Position numbers and translations under genes: made by a program
Part shown: piece by piece, positions 61,725 through 64,000 of the stretch
Layout of the letters: each line of letters opens with the position of its first letter
Numbering within the stretch: position 1 is the stretch's first letter
Assembly: GCF_023757625.1 (NCBI RefSeq)
Contig: NZ_JALGBZ010000002.1
Coordinates: 895,623 to 959,622 of the forward strand
Reading direction: 5' to 3'
Length of the DNA: 64,000 nt
DNA from: Halomonas sp. S3-1-1
GTDB taxonomy: Bacteria; Pseudomonadota; Gammaproteobacteria; Pseudomonadales; Halomonadaceae
The notes under the pieces: generated by a model
The model's database searches: none
What the model was told of the DNA's origin: nothing
The model's input: the letters and a program-made list of their open reading frames with translations, nothing else

Positions 61725-63389
61725 CTACATGTTGGGATAGTTCGGCCCGCCGCCGCCCTCCGGGGCCACCCAGGTAATGTTCTGGGCCGGATCCTTGATG
61801 TCGCAGGTCTTGCAGTGCACGCAGTTCTGGAAGTTGATCTGAAAGCGCGGTTTACCCTGATCGTCTTCCACCACTTCGTACACCCCGGCCGGGCAGTAGC
61901 GCTGGGCAGGCTCGGCGTATTTGGGCAGGTTGTGCTCGATGGGAATCGATGGGTCGGTCAGCTTCAGGTGGCAGGGCTGGTCCTCTTCATGGTTGGTGTT
62001 GGACAGAAACACCGATGAGGGCTTATCGAACGAGAGCTTGCCGTCGGGTTTGGGGTAGTCGATCTTCTCGAACTCATCGGCGGGCTTTAACGCGCCGTGG
62101 TCGGTGGTGGTATCGTGTAGCGTTGGCAGCTTGTTGCCAACGAGCTGATTGACGAAGTTGAACGCGCCGCCCCCGACGTTGCCGTACTTGTGCATTGCCG
62201 GGCCAAAGCTCGCGTTCTCCTTGAGCTCTTCAAAAGCCCAGCTCGACTCCCACTTCTCGGTGAAGCTTGAAAGCTCCGCGCCGCCTTCGTCACCTGACTT
62301 GATCGCCTCGAACACGCTCTCGGCGGCCACCAGTCCGGACTTCATCGCGGTATGGATGCCCTTGATCTTGGCAAAGTTCAGCGTGCCGGCGTCGCAGCCG
62401 ATCAAAAGTCCGCCGGGAAAGGTCATTTTCGGCAGGCAGTTGTAGCCGCCCTTGGTGATGGCGCGCGCACCGTAAGCGACGCGCTTGCCGCCTTCGAGAT
62501 ACTGGCGCAGCACCGGGTGGTGCTTCATGCGCTGGAATTCATCGAAGGGCGAGAGCCACGGATTCTTGTAGCCCAAATCCATGATCAGGCCGACCACGAC
62601 CTGCTGGTTTTCTGCGTGGTAAAGAAACCAGCCGCCGTGGGTATCGTTTTGAAGCGGCCAGCCGGAGCCGTGAACCACCAGCCCCGGCTCGTGCTGCTCG
62701 GCGGGTACGTCCCAAAGCTCCTTCAAGCCGATACCATAGTGCTGGGGGTCGCGGCCTTCGTCGAGGGAGAACTCGCGGATCAGGCGCTTGCCCAGGTGCC
62801 CGCGCGAGCCCTCGGCGAAGAGGGTATATTTGGCCCGCAGCTCCATGCCCGGCATGTGGCCATCCTTGGGCGTGCCGTCGGCGGCAACGCCCATGTCGCC
62901 GATGAGAATGCCGCGCACCGCGCCATCCTCGATAATCACTTCCTGAGCGGCAAAGCCTGGGAAGATTTCGACGCCGAGTGCCTCGGCCTGCTCGGCGAGC
63001 CACCGGCAAAGATTGCCCGCGCTAATCACGTAGCGCGTCTGGTCGCCGCCAGTGTTGTGCATGCTTTTGGGCACCAGCGCGTGGGGCAGCTTGCGGGCGT
63101 TCTCACTATCCTTCAACAGGTAAAGATCGTCGCGGGTGGCCGGCGTGTTGAGCGGGGCACCGCGCTCTTGCCAGTCCGGGAATAGCTCATTTAGGGCGCG
63201 CGGCTCCAGCACCGCACCGGATAGAATATGGGCGCCGACTTCGGAGCCCTTCTCTACGACGCACACGCTCAGTTCCTGCTCGGCTTCGTTGGCTTGCTGC
63301 ATCAGGCGACACGCCGCCGCCAGGCCAGAGGGCCCCGCACCAACGATGACAACGTCCATTTCCATGACATCGCGCTCTGCGTTTTCCAC
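61725..63389 (-). CDS. Electron transfer flavoprotein-ubiquinone oxidoreductase
   Basis: 554 residues from the GTG at 63389, preceded by AAGGAG. VVIVGAGPSGLAAACRL is the FAD loop, and the C-terminal ferredoxin-like part has CPAGVYEVV and CVHCKTCDIKDP, which supply the cysteines of the 4Fe-4S cluster. The enzyme passes electrons from reduced ETF (from acyl-CoA and amino acid dehydrogenases) into the quinone pool. It diverges from etfB, a typical arrangement. Confidence 0.97.
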   Translation of the reverse strand: MENAERDVMEMDVVIVGAGPSGLAAACRLMQQANEAEQELSVCVVEKGSEVGAHILSGAVLEPRALNELFPDWQERGAPLNTPATRDDLYLLKDSENARKLPHALVPKSMHNTGGDQTRYVISAGNLCRWLAEQAEALGVEIFPGFAAQEVIIEDGAVRGILIGDMGVAADGTPKDGHMPGMELRAKYTLFAEGSRGHLGKRLIREFSLDEGRDPQHYGIGLKELWDVPAEQHEPGLVVHGSGWPLQNDTHGGWFLYHAENQQVVVGLIMDLGYKNPWLSPFDEFQRMKHHPVLRQYLEGGKRVAYGARAITKGGYNCLPKMTFPGGLLIGCDAGTLNFAKIKGIHTAMKSGLVAAESVFEAIKSGDEGGAELSSFTEKWESSWAFEELKENASFGPAMHKYGNVGGGAFNFVNQLVGNKLPTLHDTTTDHGALKPADEFEKIDYPKPDGKLSFDKPSSVFLSNTNHEEDQPCHLKLTDPSIPIEHNLPKYAEPAQRYCPAGVYEVVEDDQGKPRFQINFQNCVHCKTCDIKDPAQNITWVAPEGGGGPNYPNM

Positions 63390-63444
63390 TGGTCTCTCCT
63401 TATTCTCGTTAGTACCGTGGCTTATAAAAACACGGACTTAATAC

Positions 63445-63458
63445 TAAACGGTCGTTTG
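63445..63458. promoter_or_regulatory. PsrA-like operator candidate near the ETF-QO promoter
   Basis: TAAACGGTCGTTTG has the form AAAC(N4)GTTT, matching the published Pseudomonas PsrA pattern (G/C)AAAC(N2-4)GTTT(G/C) at all but one flanking base. It lies 56 bases upstream of the ETF-QO start. Confidence 0.4.
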
Positions 63459-63674
63459 CTTCTGGTTATACCCCATGATAGGCATAATACCGGTCTCGGG
63501 TCATCACGACGATGGTCTGCCGATCATTTGTGGCGCCTCGACAGACGTTTTAGCCTTGCCTGGGCGCCGGATTTATTGTTTCAAAAGCGCTATATTAGCT
63601 CTAGACGGCATTTTAGCGGCTCGACGTTGTAGGGCGTAGACAAGCTGTGGCACATTGATGCAAATACCCGTCTG

Positions 63675-63686
63675 TCAAACGCTTGA
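63675..63686. promoter_or_regulatory. Second operator candidate, etfB side
   Basis: TCAAACGCTTGA is a near-palindrome (one mismatch pair), close to the TTCAAACGTTTGAA-type form reported for PsrA in some gammaproteobacteria. It lies about 130 bases before etfB. Confidence 0.35.
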
Positions 63687-63816
63687 ATGAATGTCGTATC
63701 GAGCAGGCCTTTTTTTCATTTTTAGAGCCAGGCGGCATTAGCCATCGCCACAATGCACTGGCCGCCGAGTTAATTAAGCCAGAGTTTGGGCTTCTTATCA
63801 GCCGAGCGAGGAAACC

Positions 63817-64000
63817 ATGAAAGTATTAGTCGCGGTCAAACGCGTCATCGATTACAACGTGAAAATTCGCGTCAAGGCGGACCATTCGGACGTGGATCTC
63901 ACCAACGTCAAGATGGCCATGAACCCCTTCTGCGAGATCGCCGTGGAAGAGGCGGTGCGCCTGAAGGAGCAGGGCGTGGCCACGGAAGTGGTCGCCGTGA
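63817..64000 (+). CDS. etfB: Electron transfer flavoprotein beta subunit, N-terminal part only
   Basis: 61 codons before the window ends: [20 protein letters not shown], then a stretch with [23 protein letters not shown], the usual EtfB N-terminal pattern that contributes to AMP binding and dehydrogenase docking. GCGAGG precedes the ATG. EtfB pairs with EtfA, expected just outside the window, and hands electrons to the ETF-QO encoded divergently. Confidence 0.95.
   Translation, partial: MKVLVAVKRVIDYNVKIRVKADHSDVDLTNVKMAMNPFCEIAVEEAVRLKEQGVATEVVAV

Larger units (their letters stand above)
63390..63816. promoter_or_regulatory. Divergent control region of the etf locus
   Basis: 427 bases without a supported gene. 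It contains two palindromic sites (63445-63458 and 63675-63686) that resemble operators of fatty-acid-responsive TetR regulators. A TAGTAT element on the minus strand near 63440 could be the -10 of the ETF-QO promoter and touches the first site. A long T run (63710-63722) lies before etfB. Confidence 0.5.

Noticed and set aside
63228..63632. 134-codon plus-strand frame over the start of the ETF-QO gene and its promoter
   Set aside because: Antisense to the FAD-binding domain, with no ribosome site or domain.

Overview
The window is a GC-rich chromosomal stretch of a gammaproteobacterium, packed with housekeeping genes. Protein content and gene order point to the Halomonadaceae / Oceanospirillales: an lpoA-rsmI-rnpB-dcw start, an lpxC-dciA-secA-argJ block, and an rne-rluC-yceD-rpmF-plsX-fabDG-acpP-fabF-pabC-mltG-tmk-holB-pilZ-tatD block that I recognise from Pseudomonas-type genomes. 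This assignment is inference; no 16S or database comparison was possible. I saw no insertion sequence, prophage, CRISPR array, tRNA or rRNA.

Layout. Positions 1-2619 (minus strand) hold dolP (partial), diaA, yraN and lpoA; rsmI diverges from them. At 3646-4056 lies the RNase P RNA gene with a near-consensus promoter and a hairpin. From 4075 to 20855 runs the division and cell wall (dcw) cluster rsmH-ftsL-ftsI-murE-murF-mraY-murD-ftsW-murG-murC-ddl-ftsQ-ftsA-ftsZ. Most of its genes overlap or nearly touch, except for a 506-base AT-rich gap between ftsQ and ftsA. lpxC, dciA (minus), a small exported protein that resembles a SecM-type monitor, secA, argJ and a Nudix/ThiE-like fusion follow. A minus-strand aguA-aguB pair makes putrescine from agmatine.

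Positions 30414-40592 are an envelope block: lolC-type permease and lolD (with no second permease gene), a DUF2062 membrane protein, comEC, msbA, lpxK, a Trm112-like protein, kdsB, a low-molecular-weight tyrosine phosphatase and murB. RNase E (minus) with a long leader diverges from rluC. rluC is followed by a HAD phosphatase, sppA, maf (minus) and the fatty acid operon yceD-rpmF-plsX-fabD-fabG-acpP, then fabF-pabC-mltG-tmk-holB-pilZ-tatD, a DUF1285 protein and a UvrD-like helicase. The right end is the electron transfer flavoprotein locus: ETF-ubiquinone oxidoreductase (minus) diverging from etfB (partial).

The genes together cover peptidoglycan precursor synthesis and septum formation, lipid A synthesis and export, lipoprotein and Sec export, fatty acid and phospholipid initiation, and RNA turnover. 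The points most worth a second look are: (1) a short signal-bearing ORF just upstream of secA that ends in an Arg-Gly-Pro-Pro motif, a candidate translation-arrest secretion monitor unlike E. coli SecM in sequence; (2) a yceD promoter placed so close to the start codon that the mRNA should be leaderless or nearly so; (3) the ftsQ-ftsA gap, rich in inverted repeats; (4) a Lol operon with one permease only; (5) two fatty-acid-regulator-like palindromes between the divergent etf genes.
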